This document shows positions 31,164 through 43,531 of a DNA stretch of 64,000 nucleotides, piece after piece. This DNA comes from Eleginops maclovinus (Eukaryota > Chordata > Actinopteri > Perciformes > Eleginopidae). The number at the start of each line of letters is the position of its first letter. Within the stretch, counting starts at the first letter, position 1. The notes beneath the pieces are model-generated. The model was not told the DNA's origin. It did not search any database and saw only the letters and a program-made list of their open reading frames with translations. The position numbers and the translations under genes were made by a program. The stretch is from contig NC_086362.1 in assembly GCF_036324505.1 (NCBI RefSeq), forward strand, positions 7,623,043-7,687,042, given 5' to 3'.

Positions 31164-34100
31164 AGAAACAGTGAATAATATGTAATATAGATACACAGCG
31201 TTTTGTTTCCAGATGAATTACACATTTCCATTAAACATAGAATTAAGTTGTCATGTAACATGACCCTGCACTGACAGGAAAACTTGAGTGAAACATTATT
31301 TTCTAATTAATTTCTGGATGAGATAGCACATGCTGTCAAAAGTATGGGGAAGCAATAAAAAAAGTGAATGGTTCAAGTGTCCTTTTCCAAATGGAGTGCC
31401 CAATGAGGCCTTCCTAACCTCCGGCAAATGTTATTTTCCCGACTATTATTACCATCTTATTTATTAAGAATGGAACATCCATTCTTATTTCACATTTGCT
31501 CAGAAATCTAGACAAGGCAATCGCTTCTCTACCGCTGGGCCCCCATATTGTCAGGAATTACGCTTTCAATTTACTGTAGCTCGCCTCTTTTGTGATGATC
31601 AGCGGGGACAATTGAAAACACAGTGGACTCTGAGGACCGGCTGTGATTGGCACCATAGACTCACTGTGACAGAGCTTCCACACTGCAGATTTTCATGTGG
31701 GGAAATGGGCAATAAAACTTACATCTCTTTGCTCAACTAAAAATATCTATGATATAACGCTTTATGGGGGGGATTTGGATGAACAGTACATAAATATGTC
31801 CATTATTGGCTGATAATGACGTTGTTACTTTTTTCAAATGTTTAGGCAAGGACATGCATATCATGGTAAGAAGCAGTGAATGTTTTAAACTTCTCACCTT
31901 GCTTTCAAACCTTATTTTTTGACACTGATCTCAATGACTAATGTAAAACATGTGATTAGACTACTTTAGTTTTGGTTGTGCTAATGTTATAGTTTTGGGA
32001 ATTATGAAATCCAAAAGACTGTTTAAACGAATAGGTTTGGTGACATGTTGCCATACTGTTCAACTTCCTTGTTGTAATTACACTCTTCTATAGATGTCTA
32101 ACATGTGTTGGTGTATCAGAGGAGAAATCTTAGTTTGAGACTAGTGCAGTGATATACTAAACTAAGACAGGCCATACGTCAAGTGTGATGATTTCAACAT
32201 TACATGCACTGATCGGTAATATTGATGACATCTTAAGTGAACAGCGGTGACAAAATACCTTCTTCTATTCAGGTCATTAATCCTACAGTCTTGTATAGAG
32301 ACACATTTTAAAGTTTGTTTGAGTTTGTGCCTGCTATGACGTTATTTCATCTTAACATAGGGGCTGCACCATTAATCAAAATGTTATTGAAATAGCAAAA
32401 TATCCAGATTGCAGGAAGCACAGTTTGTTAACGGCTAAATATGTGTTGTGAAGGGTTTTTGGAGCTTCACAGCTCTTCCAGCCGACAAATGATATTGAAC
32501 AGATTTGAATTTGATCAGAATGTGCTTTAAATAATCTTATCGCATTGTGTTGTTGGATGAATGTAGACAGACATGCATTGGGTTCTCCTGTATTAGATCT
32601 GAACTCAGGTCTCCAGTTGGTAAACATCTGCGAGACAGCCGAAGGCAAATCCCATCTGGGGGAGGGATTATTATGCATTTTAATACAGAGACAAACATTT
32701 AAACAATATAATGTCTGCAAAACAGTTGGCCTGCTGAGTTAATTTAAAAGCTTGTTGGTTTGATTAAACGGTGAGTGCTGATTTAATTCATTTACAAACC
32801 CTGATGTTGGACATATATTTGCTCCATTTTTTCCGTAGGTATTAAAACGATTAAAAGACCATGACATTAGGCTGCTGCCACAAGAGCCCCCATGCGAAGA
32901 GGATTCAGCAGAGCAGGTCCCCCACCCCCAAAGAAAAAAAAGAGCTCTCTTGTTATGTGTTGTGCCCCAGAATGCATCTCTTCACAGCTGACTGGCTTCC
33001 ATCATCACTAATGAGTGATTGTTTGTGGGCTGATAAAATTAAATTGCAAGCCTGGCTGATTTCAGCAACAGGTGTTTCTCTCCGTCTCATAATGACTAGA
33101 GAGTCAGGGTGATAATGTATTCTGCTTTACCGTTCCCCTCCCACACGCAAGGAGAAATACTTAACCAATTATGCTTCATGCAGGTTTACAATGAGAGATT
33201 ATATTATATTAAATCAAGAGGGTTGAGTCTGGCTAAAGAGTCAATCAAATATCACCATATAACTCCATGTAGAAATTATAAAAATGGTTGGAATTTAGAT
33301 TTTTGCACAATAAGATTTTCGATAAGCAATAAGAGGTGATGTGGATATACCAACAATAATTTTCAATGCAAGAAAAATGTCAGTAACACTCTGGTAAGAA
33401 CTGAAAATGTGATGTAATCAGGGCTGCAAAATGTATCAACATTTCTTTTTTCATCAAATCGTAATTCCAATTCCATTGAACTAATCCAGATAAGTCTACA
33501 AATGGGATTCTTTGGAAAACATACTTGTTTGGTACAGATTGTCCATACTACTATAGTTTTAACAACATTTTTAATTATAATGTGAATATTTATTCCCCTG
33601 CCTTCACTTGCCTGAGATATCTTCAGTTAAGTAGGTTTGTATTTAATCCGTTGATAACAACCAACTGTTTATTTCTGGCTCTCTTCACTCAGAGCTGTAG
33701 GAAGTCGTGCTAATGCAAACACAAACTCCTCGTACTGCTGCGTCACATTAAAGTGTGCCGGGCCTCCGTTGTGAGGAAGCCACAGGAAACACCATGAATT
33801 TGTCACCGCCGTTAGTACTAACTGTGATTGTTACCAAACACGACATTTTCTGTCAACAGATCAGTTTTAAATATTGCAGGGTAAAATTGGAAGATAAGGA
33901 GCTGAGCAGCACGGCATCAGAGCACGCTTTCTGATGACACGATCAAAAAAGAAGAATAAATCTATGCAGAGGTTGAATGGAACCAAGGTTTGTACTCAAA
34001 TCTGCTCCAACAATGCTAAGCCCATATAAAATGTTAATATTGAACAGAATATGTATTTATACAGCTGTCAATTTCCTCAAATACACTGCGATTCATTTTG

Positions 34101-35861
34101 ACAGATTGTCAACAGTCAAAGTAGTCAATATTCTGTAAGTGTAATAATGAAATGCATTTGACACTGACTCTGGGGAAGTAAAGTTTTGTATTGAAGTGGT
34201 TTCCTTCCCAAAACTTCACATTTGGCCTCCAGCAACATTCCCTTTTGTTTGCTGAATTTTAACTTCCTTATTCAACAGAGTGTCCTTTCAACCAAGACAC
34301 TCCTTAATGAAATCATATCTGCAAATATTTAATATGATAATCTCAATTATGATCCATTGTCAGGGTGTGAATATGCCATGACGTGTGTAAACAAAAGTAG
34401 TTCTGCTCGGTGGCAGGATTCACTTCCAAGCCTTCAGAGAAATAAAATGTTTTAATAGCCTCTTTTCCTGTTAATGATATTCCGTTGGTTCTCAACACAC
34501 CATTGCACAGATATTGAAACCATTCATTTCTGTAATAGGAGAGAGAGGGGCCCACGGAGAGCACAATCTGAATCCTGAAATCTCACCACTTTCTGTGATA
34601 ATCATTTCCACATCCTGCAGCTTTATGTTTTATTTGGTCAATTCCAGATTTCTCAACATCAACCTCAAATATTACAGACACTCTTTATCCCGCAACTCAG
34701 TGCCAAGAGAAATATTAAAAGTGTAGTGTGCAGCTTTGATGAGTCACATAACATGCATTACCAAAGGTCAGTGCAGTCACAGTAGAGTCGAGTTATGTGT
34801 CATTTTTACACTATAAGAAACATTGAATAAGGAGAAGCCTTGGGCTCCTGCCATGACCTCAAGCAAGCGGAGGCTTGCGCAAGGAAAATTATTTCAAATA
34901 CATTTGTGAATGCCTCGCTAGAAAAAAAACTGCTAAAACGTACGTTTCCAAGAAAGCTCACTGTAATAAAAGCTAATTTTATTGTAAATGTCAAGGTGTT
35001 TGTCACTGTAATTAACTCACGAGGGTGAGAAGGAAGACACCAAATTGTTTGAATTAAGAATCAGAACTACATTTTTCTAGATTATTGTTTTAGTGATTCA
35101 AATGTCAGAAGAAAGTGAAAAAAAACCAGTTACTCGAAGTCCATCGAAAACTTATATTTATTTTAATATTTTATAAAAAAGCAAAAAGCAGCTTTAAATA
35201 AATAATGAAAGGTTTATCCAATTAGTGATTTTTTTTTTTCTGTTGATGGTTGCACTGCTCTTATATCTAAACTGATGGTAATCAATATACAAGCACTACC
35301 AATATAGTATCAGCCTCAGTATTACATTTCCTAGAGTACACAGCAGTGTGATGTAATGTATGAAGTCAGCCCCCCCCGGGCTGTGTGCAGGATCTGAAGA
35401 GACGGTTAAAGCTAAAACGTGGTGAAAGCTGCAAACAGCCCCGTGGGCTCTGCTGAAGTCAGAGTGTGTGGAGTTAAGTAAAAGGCTTTATTCTGATCGA
35501 TAGACAACACATTAACCTTTAGCTCTCCAACACAGCGGATCAATACGCTCACACAGTTAACTCACTGCAACACCGTGGCAACAATGTGGACATCCTACTG
35601 TTTCATTAAAGTAGCTCTAAATAAATGATGAGGTCAAACAGGCATCATGATTTCCAAGTGTCATCTCATTGATTATTCAATCAAACACTACGTACACGTC
35701 ACTGCCAGAACACTGTACATCACAGGTTACAAATGTTAATATAGATATGCACATATGTGCTTAACTCCCCGTCTTCAAATCAACACATAACCGTTTTTAA
35801 AAAATATATATTTACCCTTAAAGAGGTTTTACGTGAAGTAAAATAGTTTTAACAATCCTAA
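31162..35861. other. Mostly unique DNA with one teleost dispersed-repeat relic
   Basis: No exon is supported. Apart from the relic at 32358-32560, the stretch is AT-rich unique sequence. About 31490-31700 and about 32860-33100 are less AT-rich and motif-dense, with the look of conserved noncoding DNA. Confidence 0.5.
32358..32560 (+). repeat. Relic of a 'GGGCTGCACNATTAATC' teleost dispersed repeat
   Basis: It opens with GGGGCTGCACCATTAATCAA and continues with GTTATTGAAATAGCAA, AATATGTGTTGTGAAGG and GGAGCTTCACAGCTCTTCC. This order of words recalls an abundant dispersed repeat of teleost genomes that begins with GGGCTGCACGATTAATC. The class is uncertain and the boundaries approximate. Confidence 0.45.
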
Positions 35862-36190
35862 ATTGTGGAATTTATTGTAAGGTATATTTACTTAAAAACT
35901 GCACTTAAGTACAATTGTGAAGTCCTTTATCTTAATGGTTTCATTTTATGCTACTTCATACTTTGACTCCCCTACATTTAGTAAGCCAATATTCGACAAC
36001 TTTAGTCACTTGTTCTCAAATTCAGAATAATTCAGATTAATGGCTACAAAATATGAATCAACTAATACATTATAATTGATATTTAGATTATAGCATCAAA
36101 TATACAGCAGGAGTATGTCAAATAATTCAAATGAGCTCCAACTTAACCAGCTGTGAAAAAACATTATGCAGCAATAATCCTGATCATTAT
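35862..36190 (-). repeat. hAT-like dispersed repeat relic (minus-oriented copy)
   Basis: The order CTTAAGTACAATTGTGAAG, TTTTATGCTACTTCATACTT, GACTCCCCTACATTTAG and AGCTCCAACTTAACCAGC matches the reverse orientation of the common teleost repeat that begins CAGAGGTGGAAGAAGTACTC. A differently oriented relative lies at 37958-38335. The boundaries are eroded and no target duplication was found. Confidence 0.5.
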
Positions 36191-36726
36191 TTGTATATTG
36201 TAAAAGAAAGAAAATCCTTAGTACTTCCTGAGTTTCTGAACATTTGAATAAGGACAAAATGCCATTCCATTTATTTAAAGATTACCCCTACGTATGTGGA
36301 CTGAAACCAAGTGATTGTATTGAGAAGAAGATAATTACACACTGCAATTATTACCATTGTCAGAGCTGAAGACAAAGGTAGAGAAATATAAAAGTGATGA
36401 GACATAAGTGTGCAGACAGTCAGAACCAAAGCACTACGTCCTGATTTTTTGGTCAAAAACAATCAAGAGGGTCAGGACGCCTCAACCGGAGAGTGAGGCG
36501 GCCTGACATTACGGCAAAGCTTTAAGTGAGGAAACAGTATTCAGCATCAACTTTACACTCCCCCTCTGCTCTTGGTAGATGAACCAACACAATGTGTTGA
36601 GGCAGTGTGAGAGGATCCATTTGCCCTTGAATCTGAGAGACATGTCCCAGCATTCTGAACACACTTATCTCTTTGTATATAAATTGCTTTGAACCAGGAC
36701 AGATTCTACTTATCGGAGCGCCTGTG

Positions 36727-36786
<60 letters not shown>

Positions 36787-37957
36787 GCAGGCACACATTG
36801 CCAGCAGATTTAAATTTCACTGCAGAATGCAAAACTGATTTATCACAACAGAACAATTGTCAACATGTTGTTCTGTTTAATGCAGCTCTCCGGAGGAATG
36901 CTGTTTCTACCTGGCTCTGCAGAGTGTTCTGCTGTTATTGCAGTATTGGGTCTGTATAGGTAGATCATACAGTCAGCCAAACATCACCAAACTAAAGGTC
37001 CAAAAGGTGGCCACAGTGGGGTAAACAATGAAAATTCATTACCAACACACACTCGGTGCCACAATAGAAGATGGAACACACTTCCACCTGGCGTTTTTTA
37101 TTAATAAGACAAATGATATAGAGTCTGCCAGGCAGTAACCTCATATTTCCTGTAACTACACACACATTGTTTCATGGTTGTTCCATTGCCACATTTAGTT
37201 TTTTGTGTTTGTTTAAATGGATTCAAATCATCACTTACACTGGATCGTCTTCAGTCCTTATGTTGAAGAATCAATGTTGGCATGTCGTCGCATCAGTTAA
37301 TTTCACACTTCACTTGATACTTGGAGATGTATTGGGAAGCCATATTGCAGGGGTCAGTCTAATCATATTCGCCGAGATTATGAAGTGGTATGTAAAAGAG
37401 TTGCCGGAATTACTGAACGCGCTGCAGGATTTCATTGTGTTATCATTCTGGACTGTGGCGAGTAGAGGTTAGGGTAGATAAGGTAAGGGTACGGTGTGTG
37501 CGTGTGTGTCTCAGAAGACTGTGGATTGGATAATGTTGAGAGCCAAACATTCACAGTAATAAGGCTTTGCTTATCATAAAGTCACATGATTTAAAAACTG
37601 AAAGGCCAGCTCCCCTCCTGGTGATTCTGCCTTTTTTCAGCTTTATTCCACACCTGGTATTACCTTGTACGCATGCATGTATTTGTGCATCCTGAAAGGA
37701 CTGATAAGGTTTAGTGTCTAAACATCATGGAAAATAAACTAGGCAAAGTCACCTGCTTTAGGTTCAAAATGTTTCAACATGGGTGAAAATGTCTCCTTAT
37801 TCAAAGTTGTACAAGTCCAAATATAAAAAAGAGACAGGGAAAGAAAGGATTCTGTAGGAAACTAAAATAAACTTAAGTCATTCCTAAGTTTGTGTTTAAG
37901 TGAGTAAGTTCTTCCAGCTGACATACAAACTGATCACTTACTGCTCATGGACAAAAG
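36191..37957. other. Unique DNA with one microsatellite
   Basis: No gene is supported. Apart from the (GT)n array at 36723-36785 I recognise nothing. Confidence 0.5.
36723..36785 (+). repeat. (GT)n microsatellite, about 63 bp, with a GC interruption
   Basis: GT dinucleotides broken once by GCGT near 36732. Confidence 0.95.
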
Positions 37958-38335
37958 CAGAGGTGGAAGAAATACTCAAATAATGTACTAAAGTAAAAGT
38001 GGTATTAACACAGTGAAGTAATACTTTGATACAAGTAAAAGCCTGCATTCAACAAGTTACATAAGTAAAAGTATAAAAGTATTAGCATTAAATATTACAT
38101 ATTAAATAAATTATATTAAGTACCAAAAGTAATCACTGTGCAGATTGGCCCATAGTTATATTTCATGTCATTAATCCAACTCTACAAAGTAACTAAAGCT
38201 TTAAACAAACGTAGTGGAGTAAACAGTATAGTATAAAGAACAAGAGAATGGAAATCATTTAGTAAAATATAAGTATGACAAAATAGTATTTCAGTTCAAT
38301 ATTGAGTACATTTACTATGTTCCTTTACACTACTA
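37958..38335 (+). mobile_element. Short non-autonomous hAT-like repeat
   Basis: It begins CAGAGGTGGAAGAAATACTC and carries AAAGTAAAAGTGGTATTA, TACAAGTAAAAGCCTGCATT, AAGTATAAAAGTATTAGC and CAGATTGGCCCATAG in the order known for a very common teleost repeat. The right end, TTCCTTTACACTACTA, is a decayed inverse of the left end. The flanking octamers GACAAAAG (37950-37957) and GGCAGAAG (38336-38343) agree at 6 of 8 positions, consistent with a decayed hAT target duplication. No coding capacity. Confidence 0.6.
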
Positions 38336-39032
38336 GGCAGAAGACACGGACTGAAACATCAGGAATCAGAGCGAGGCAAACGTTCACTTTGCTTTATATA
38401 TAAATGCAGCATCTCCTTATTTTGAGAACTAAAAAATAAAAAAACTACACTACTTTTCTCACATGGCCGATTAGTAGTATTAACTTCAAATTGCAGCCAC
38501 ATTTTGAGCCCTACACTGTTAATCATCAGTTTTTGTAACACAAAATATCTCACCGCAACATTTTATTACACTATAATATGCGGTTATGTTATCAAATGCT
38601 TGATACCATAAAAAGCATCAAGTTTCAAAGATTTAATCAGATTGGGACAGCATTCTCAAGTTAACCTGAAACCATCAGTTATCATAAAACATGTCAAACA
38701 GCACATGCTGTGAGGTAATGAAAAAGTCTGTCACCTAAACTCACACCTGAAATCAAAGCATCTATTTCAAAACAAAACATTTCTCACATCCAGTTAGCTG
38801 CAAACTCTCAAGCTAAATGGAGCCTAGCACAAATATGGTAGCATTCCAAAAAATACCCAATGTGGGAGAGAACATTAGAAATGATTTCCACACTTATGGA
38901 CCATAAACATGAGAGCAAACTCAGATCAATGAGATTCCATTACCATCCCCTCTCATTTCCCACCGCTGAATTGGAAATGGGTAAGAGATGGATCGTGTCA
39001 TTAGCAATTCCACAGGAGCCATAGATGAGTGT
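38336..39032. other. Unique DNA, nothing recognised
   Basis: AT-rich sequence between a repeat and a compound microsatellite. No gene is supported. Confidence 0.5.
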
Positions 39033-39159
<127 letters not shown>

Positions 39160-39521
39160 AATGAATAGGTTTTTAGTGACAAGCAGGAAGGTGAGCAGGA
39201 GTTCATGCACTATCACTATCATCACAGTTGTCAATACACACACACATCGAGCTGCAGCTCTGCAGCAGGAAACTAAACGATTGTCTGGTTTAGAGTGTGA
39301 ACTATGACTTAAAATCGCTTACTAATGGTCAAAATACTTTATGCTTATTATCCTTTAAAACACAGATGGCTTATTGTGACAGGACTGAAAACTAAACGTC
39401 ACCTTCATTATTTCATTTCATTGTTTGTTTCTCTTTCCATATAGCATTCAATACCTTATTTCACCTTCACAAAAACGGACAATGCATTTAAGCCCTAAAA
39501 AATACAAGCAACACAATAAAT

Positions 39522-39551
39522 GTCTCTCTTTCTCTCTCTCTCTCTCTCTCT
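39522..39551 (+). repeat. (TC)n microsatellite
   Basis: Thirty bases of TC dinucleotide with one TT interruption. Confidence 0.9.
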
Positions 39552-39787
39552 AATGTTTTTATCTTCCATATTCATATTCCCTGTACCTTCATAATCCTCC
39601 TCTGCCAAATATTTAACTGGACCGCCTACGGATGTTTCACTAAGCAGACAAGTCAGAAATAAAGGAGTCTTTCTAACACCAAGTTATAAAATCATAAAAC
39701 AGGTTATACAACCTTTCTCTGGACAGCGTAAATTATTGATCATTATTGATAAAACAAAATCAGGTTTCCCAATGTGGCAGCCTTTAA

Positions 39788-39924
39788 TCATTTATTAAGT
39801 TGAACCAACCTATTTGTATAAGTTGGTTCATCTCAATTAAAATAACTATTATGAACGTATAAAAATAAGTTGGTTCAACTCGATTAAGTAACTATTATTC
39901 ATTTATTAAGTGTAATAAATGAAT
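39788..39924. repeat. Cluster of short direct and inverted repeats (AAGTTGGTTCA type)
   Basis: ATAAGTTGGTTCA occurs at 39819-39831 and again near 39865-39877, each followed by a similar tail (CTCAATTAA / CTCGATTAA, then ACTATTAT). An inverse copy, GTTGAACCAAC, lies at 39799-39809. The cluster ends in a perfect 11-bp inverted repeat, ATTCATTTATT (39897-39907) and AATAAATGAAT (39914-39924), with a 6-base loop. This looks like a decayed MITE or the ends of a small DNA transposon. Confidence 0.65.
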
Positions 39925-40893
39925 CCCCACTTGAATGACGGCCAAGGTCCAATGAAAGTTTAGCAGCTGTTTGTCTTTTGAAATCTCCCAGCCATACTTT
40001 GACATACATCCAAAGATGCGCTCACAACAGCGCCTCACTATGGAAAATGTAGCTTGTGCTTCCATGCTAGATTGAGAAATTATGTTTTATTCAATGTAAG
40101 TGATGTATGGGGGCATGTGTGTATGTGCATGGTTTGACTACATATGCACCAACACTACTGTAGGGTGAATATCTCTAAACTAGTTATTTCTGGGAGCTAC
40201 CATCTATCTTTAGCATCTAAGTTCTTTACATTTAAATATCTGCACAAATACTGGGGGAAGAACGAAGTAACAGGCTTGGGGTGTGAGCAGGGCAGAAATA
40301 AAATCATGTTGGTGATACAGAGGAAGTGGGGTGAATTTGGAAAGAGCAGATTAGACAGACCGTGGTACTTTGATGAGCAGAGCTGCCCGTATTTATGATT
40401 AAAAATGGTCCGCTTCTCTCTGCCAATAAGCCCTTATCTGTTCTGCATGCATACAAGTCTGATATGGCCTCTAGCCATAGTGAAAGATACAAAAATAATT
40501 AGCTAACATTCAGCTCTGAGCAGACGGAAATTTCATAGTATAAAAGGGAAAAAATAGATAGGAGGAAGAGCGGCTGTTTGGCTCACAGTTTATTCCTACA
40601 TTAAATGTTTCTGTTTGTTTCTGTTTACGTTTGTCAGAAAATGACATTATTTCCTGTCAGCAATTGCAGGCAATCGCTTTGAGATAAGCACACACTGAAA
40701 ATCTGCACTTGCACCTTGCTGCTCATCTGAAGTCAATCCTCGGTGATCTAAAAAATGGACTGCGTTTCAGCCAGGATTTTCTATGTGTGGGACTGTTTTA
40801 CCCTCTAGAAGATATTATGAAGTGTCTGTTGTAGATTATATTTACATTTGAGTCAGTCATCTAACGTAGACAGCATTTAAAAATACCATAAAT

Positions 40894-40915
40894 GACTTTC
40901 AAATTAAAGTCGTTG
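40894..40915. repeat. 22-bp SINE target-site duplication, left copy
   Basis: Identical to 41242-41263. Confidence 0.85.
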
Positions 40916-41241
40916 AAGATAGAATCGGAGGATGAAACCCTCTTTATTAGTCACATACATGCACACAGCAGAGCACACACAGTGAAATTAGTCCTCTGCA
41001 TTTAACCCATCCTAGTACTAGGAGCAGTGGGCAGCTATCGTGCAGCGCCCGGGGAGCAATGGGGAGGGGGGGGATTGGAGGTGTCCGGTGCCTTGCTCAA
41101 GGGCACCACAGCAGGGCCTAGGAGGTGAACTGGGACCTCTCCAAGTAGCAGTCCACTTTCCATTTTTCAAGTCTGTTCGGGGACTTGAACCGGCGACCCT
41201 ACGATTCCCAGTCCAAGCCCCTACTGACTGAGCCACTGCTG
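40916..41241 (-). mobile_element. tRNA-derived SINE with a 22-bp target duplication
   Basis: On the minus strand the element starts with a tRNA-like head. The A box TGGCTCAGTCAGTAGG (just inside 41241) and the B box GGTTCAAGTCCCC (41191-41179) are RNA polymerase III promoter elements. The body continues with GCCCTTGAGCAAGGCACC and CATTGCTCCCCGGGCGC, and the tail is ACTAATAAAGAGGGTTTC. The insert is bracketed by 22 identical bases (40894-40915 and 41242-41263; GACTTTCAAATTAAAG and on), longer than usual. A second copy of the same family lies at 57379-57634. The SINE has no protein-coding role and depends on a LINE for movement. Confidence 0.88.
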
Positions 41242-41263
41242 GACTTTCAAATTAAAGTCGTTG
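41242..41263. repeat. 22-bp SINE target-site duplication, right copy
   Basis: Identical to 40894-40915. Confidence 0.85.
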
Positions 41264-43343
41264 CTGGAATATCACTGGGTAAATAGTTTGTTCTTTGCTA
41301 AAATGTTTAAATGGAAAAATATAAATGGGGTGCAACAACAAGAGAGAAATAGGATTATGTATTTAAGTAGATAAAATGTTGGAAGACAAAGCCAAATAGT
41401 CAATTCTGACAGCCTTAAAAGTCCATGCTGCAATATGTTAAGGCTGTAATATCCTGTTATACGTGATCCAATATTAATACTGGATTCACATTTCTCTAAA
41501 AACAAAACAAAGACTGAAGGAGCGCCAGCAGCTAATCAACCATTTATTTGATCCAGGCAGCTTTCCATTTGTCCATGTTGTCTTCATCATTAGACCACCG
41601 TTAGTCATAAAGACAACATCTTATTCCACCAGTCTGAAATATTTTTTCCCCTCAACTAAAACCTCAAAGTGAAATATGAACTTACAATTTGATGATTTAC
41701 TTTCTTCCCTTGCCTCAAACTTCTTTCCCAGAGTGCACGCTGATGTTTTCTTCAGTGTAAGCGGGGACTGAAGATAAAAGACAAAAAAGAAATGTCTCAT
41801 CTTTCTCTATTTAGCACCCAAGAGAAAGCAGCATATGGGATCCACACAGGTTTATTAACACAATTCGTCCTAGACAAACTGACTTTACTGATAATGAAAG
41901 TTGGATCTGATAAACACTTATGTAAATGGAAAGGTTAGGAAAACCTTTTCTTTGCCAAAGACATCCTTCAGTAGTTTCACTTAGGGCAAAAACATAAAAT
42001 GACACATCCCTTAAAGAAAGAACCATGACATGTCTTAAAGCCTCACATCTGTTTTCACCTGCCTGAGAGCAACATGTCCTCTTTTGTACTTTCCTTATTA
42101 TTTATACATAACTCTTTACCTTCAGACATCTTGCTCTTGTACTCCTCCATGCTCTGCACTCTCATTATGGCTGCCCTGACTCTTCCACAGAAAAACGGAA
42201 ATGGAGGCTACCTTCAAAACACAGATCAAGATACAAATGTTTTAAAGATGTCATCAATCAATCAATAAGCTTTTGCTTATATCACACATTAGTCACAGGG
42301 GGCTTCTCAGGGGGCTTCACAGTGTGTACAACATATGACAACCTCTGTCCTTAGACCCTCACAGTGAGAAGGAAAAGCTCCCAGAGAAACCCACAATTAA
42401 TGGGGAATGGGGGGGACCGACTGGGCAGACTCTGACCGCATAGAAATATTCACATTGAGTTAATGCAGCTCCCATGAAGACAAAACACCAAAGGCTGACT
42501 TCAGGAGAGATTCCCTGAACACAGCGTGACTGTAATTGGATCAGAAGGCTGGTTACTGCTCACAGAACAGGAGAGATGGAGTAAGGAGCGTTTGCCATTC
42601 ATTCCCTTTTGTGAAGCTGTAGGGGATTATGACTAATAAATGCCGTCGAGTTTCAGGGAGCTGACAATGAAAATAGATCAACTTTACAGTGTTTTCGGCA
42701 CAATCTGATTCCCTATCACACTTTACTTATCAAATTTATCGTATAGACTTTAAAGGCCCAGGTAAATTAAGTTTATTGCTTCAGAGGGTATTATTTCAGA
42801 AGTACCCAGGCAAGCAGCTCAGTATCTGACAGAAGATACTGATACTGTAGTTTTCTGTTTTGTAATTTGTATCCTTCAAATGCCAACCGAGTGTATATCT
42901 GAGTTGCACTCAATGTGAAAATGAATCCTCGTCTTTGCTCTGGAGAGCCATGAGGAGGTTCGCTATTTTCTCTATTACATAAAAATGGCCGCCACTTCAT
43001 CCGCTCTCAGCCGGCCCTCCTCCAGTGAGAGAGGTTAAGGTGGGGGTCCTTGGTTTGAGTGTATAATAGGAGATCATGCAAGAGAGACGAGTACACTCCT
43101 TCGACCTATATAAAGAATACCATATTAACTGAGGAGTCCCTTTGGTACAGTGTTGTGAATCATTATAAACTGTACAATTTACTACGCACAATAATAAACC
43201 TAAAACTTAGAAAAAGTTTATTCTAAATGAGTTATAATATTGAAAACATTCTGGTTTATCTTAAACGGTTGCTCCTGCACAGACAGTTTTTTTTTGATAG
43301 CACCAGTCAGTAACATTCAGTGTATTTTACCATTGAGTTGGTT
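41264..43343. other. Mostly unique DNA with one dispersed-repeat fragment
   Basis: No exon is supported. The only recognised item is the repeat fragment at 42253-42440. Confidence 0.5.
42253..42440 (+). repeat. Teleost dispersed-repeat fragment
   Basis: After a short (TCAA)n run come ACAACATATGACAACCTCTG, TCCTTAGACCCTCACAG and GAAAAGCTCCCAGAGAAACC. I remember this order of words from a dispersed repeat common in teleost genomes. The class is not established and the limits are approximate. Confidence 0.4.
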
Positions 43344-43358
43344 AATAAATACAATAAA
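43344..43358. repeat. 15-bp SINE target-site duplication, left copy
   Basis: AATAAATACAATAAA, identical to 43517-43531. Confidence 0.88.
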
Positions 43359-43516
43359 GGCCCCGGCCGTGGCGCAGCTGGCGGGGGCACCTGCACCGTA
43401 CGCCGGCGACCCGGGTTCGATTCCCGACCCGTGGTCCTTTCCGGATCCCACCCCGACTCTCTCTCCCACTTTCCTGTCATTCTCCACTGTCCTATCCGAT
43501 TAAAAGGCAAAAAGTA
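43359..43516 (+). mobile_element. tRNA-derived SINE with a perfect 15-bp target duplication
   Basis: The insert has a GC-rich tRNA-like head. Its A box is TGGCGCAGCTGG (43370-43381), a full match to TRGCNNAGYNGG; its B box is GGTTCGATTCC (43414-43424). The 32-base gap between the boxes is in the tRNA range. A pyrimidine-rich, tRNA-unrelated body follows, ending CCGATTAAAAGGCAAAAAG. The 15-bp duplication AATAAATACAATAAA flanks it at 43344-43358 and 43517-43531. It belongs to a different SINE family from the copies at 40916 and 57379. The perfect duplication suggests a fairly recent insertion. Confidence 0.9.
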
Positions 43517-43531
43517 AATAAATACAATAAA
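43517..43531. repeat. 15-bp SINE target-site duplication, right copy
   Basis: AATAAATACAATAAA, identical to 43344-43358. Confidence 0.88.

Noticed and set aside
39788..39924. CRISPR-like repeat array
   Set aside because: There are only two to three short degenerate units with irregular spacing in a vertebrate-type genome. It is a repeat cluster, not a CRISPR array.
43370..43424. Perfect Pol III A and B boxes suggesting a tRNA gene
   Set aside because: The unit is followed by a tRNA-unrelated body and flanked by a 15-bp duplication, so it is a SINE, not a functional tRNA gene.
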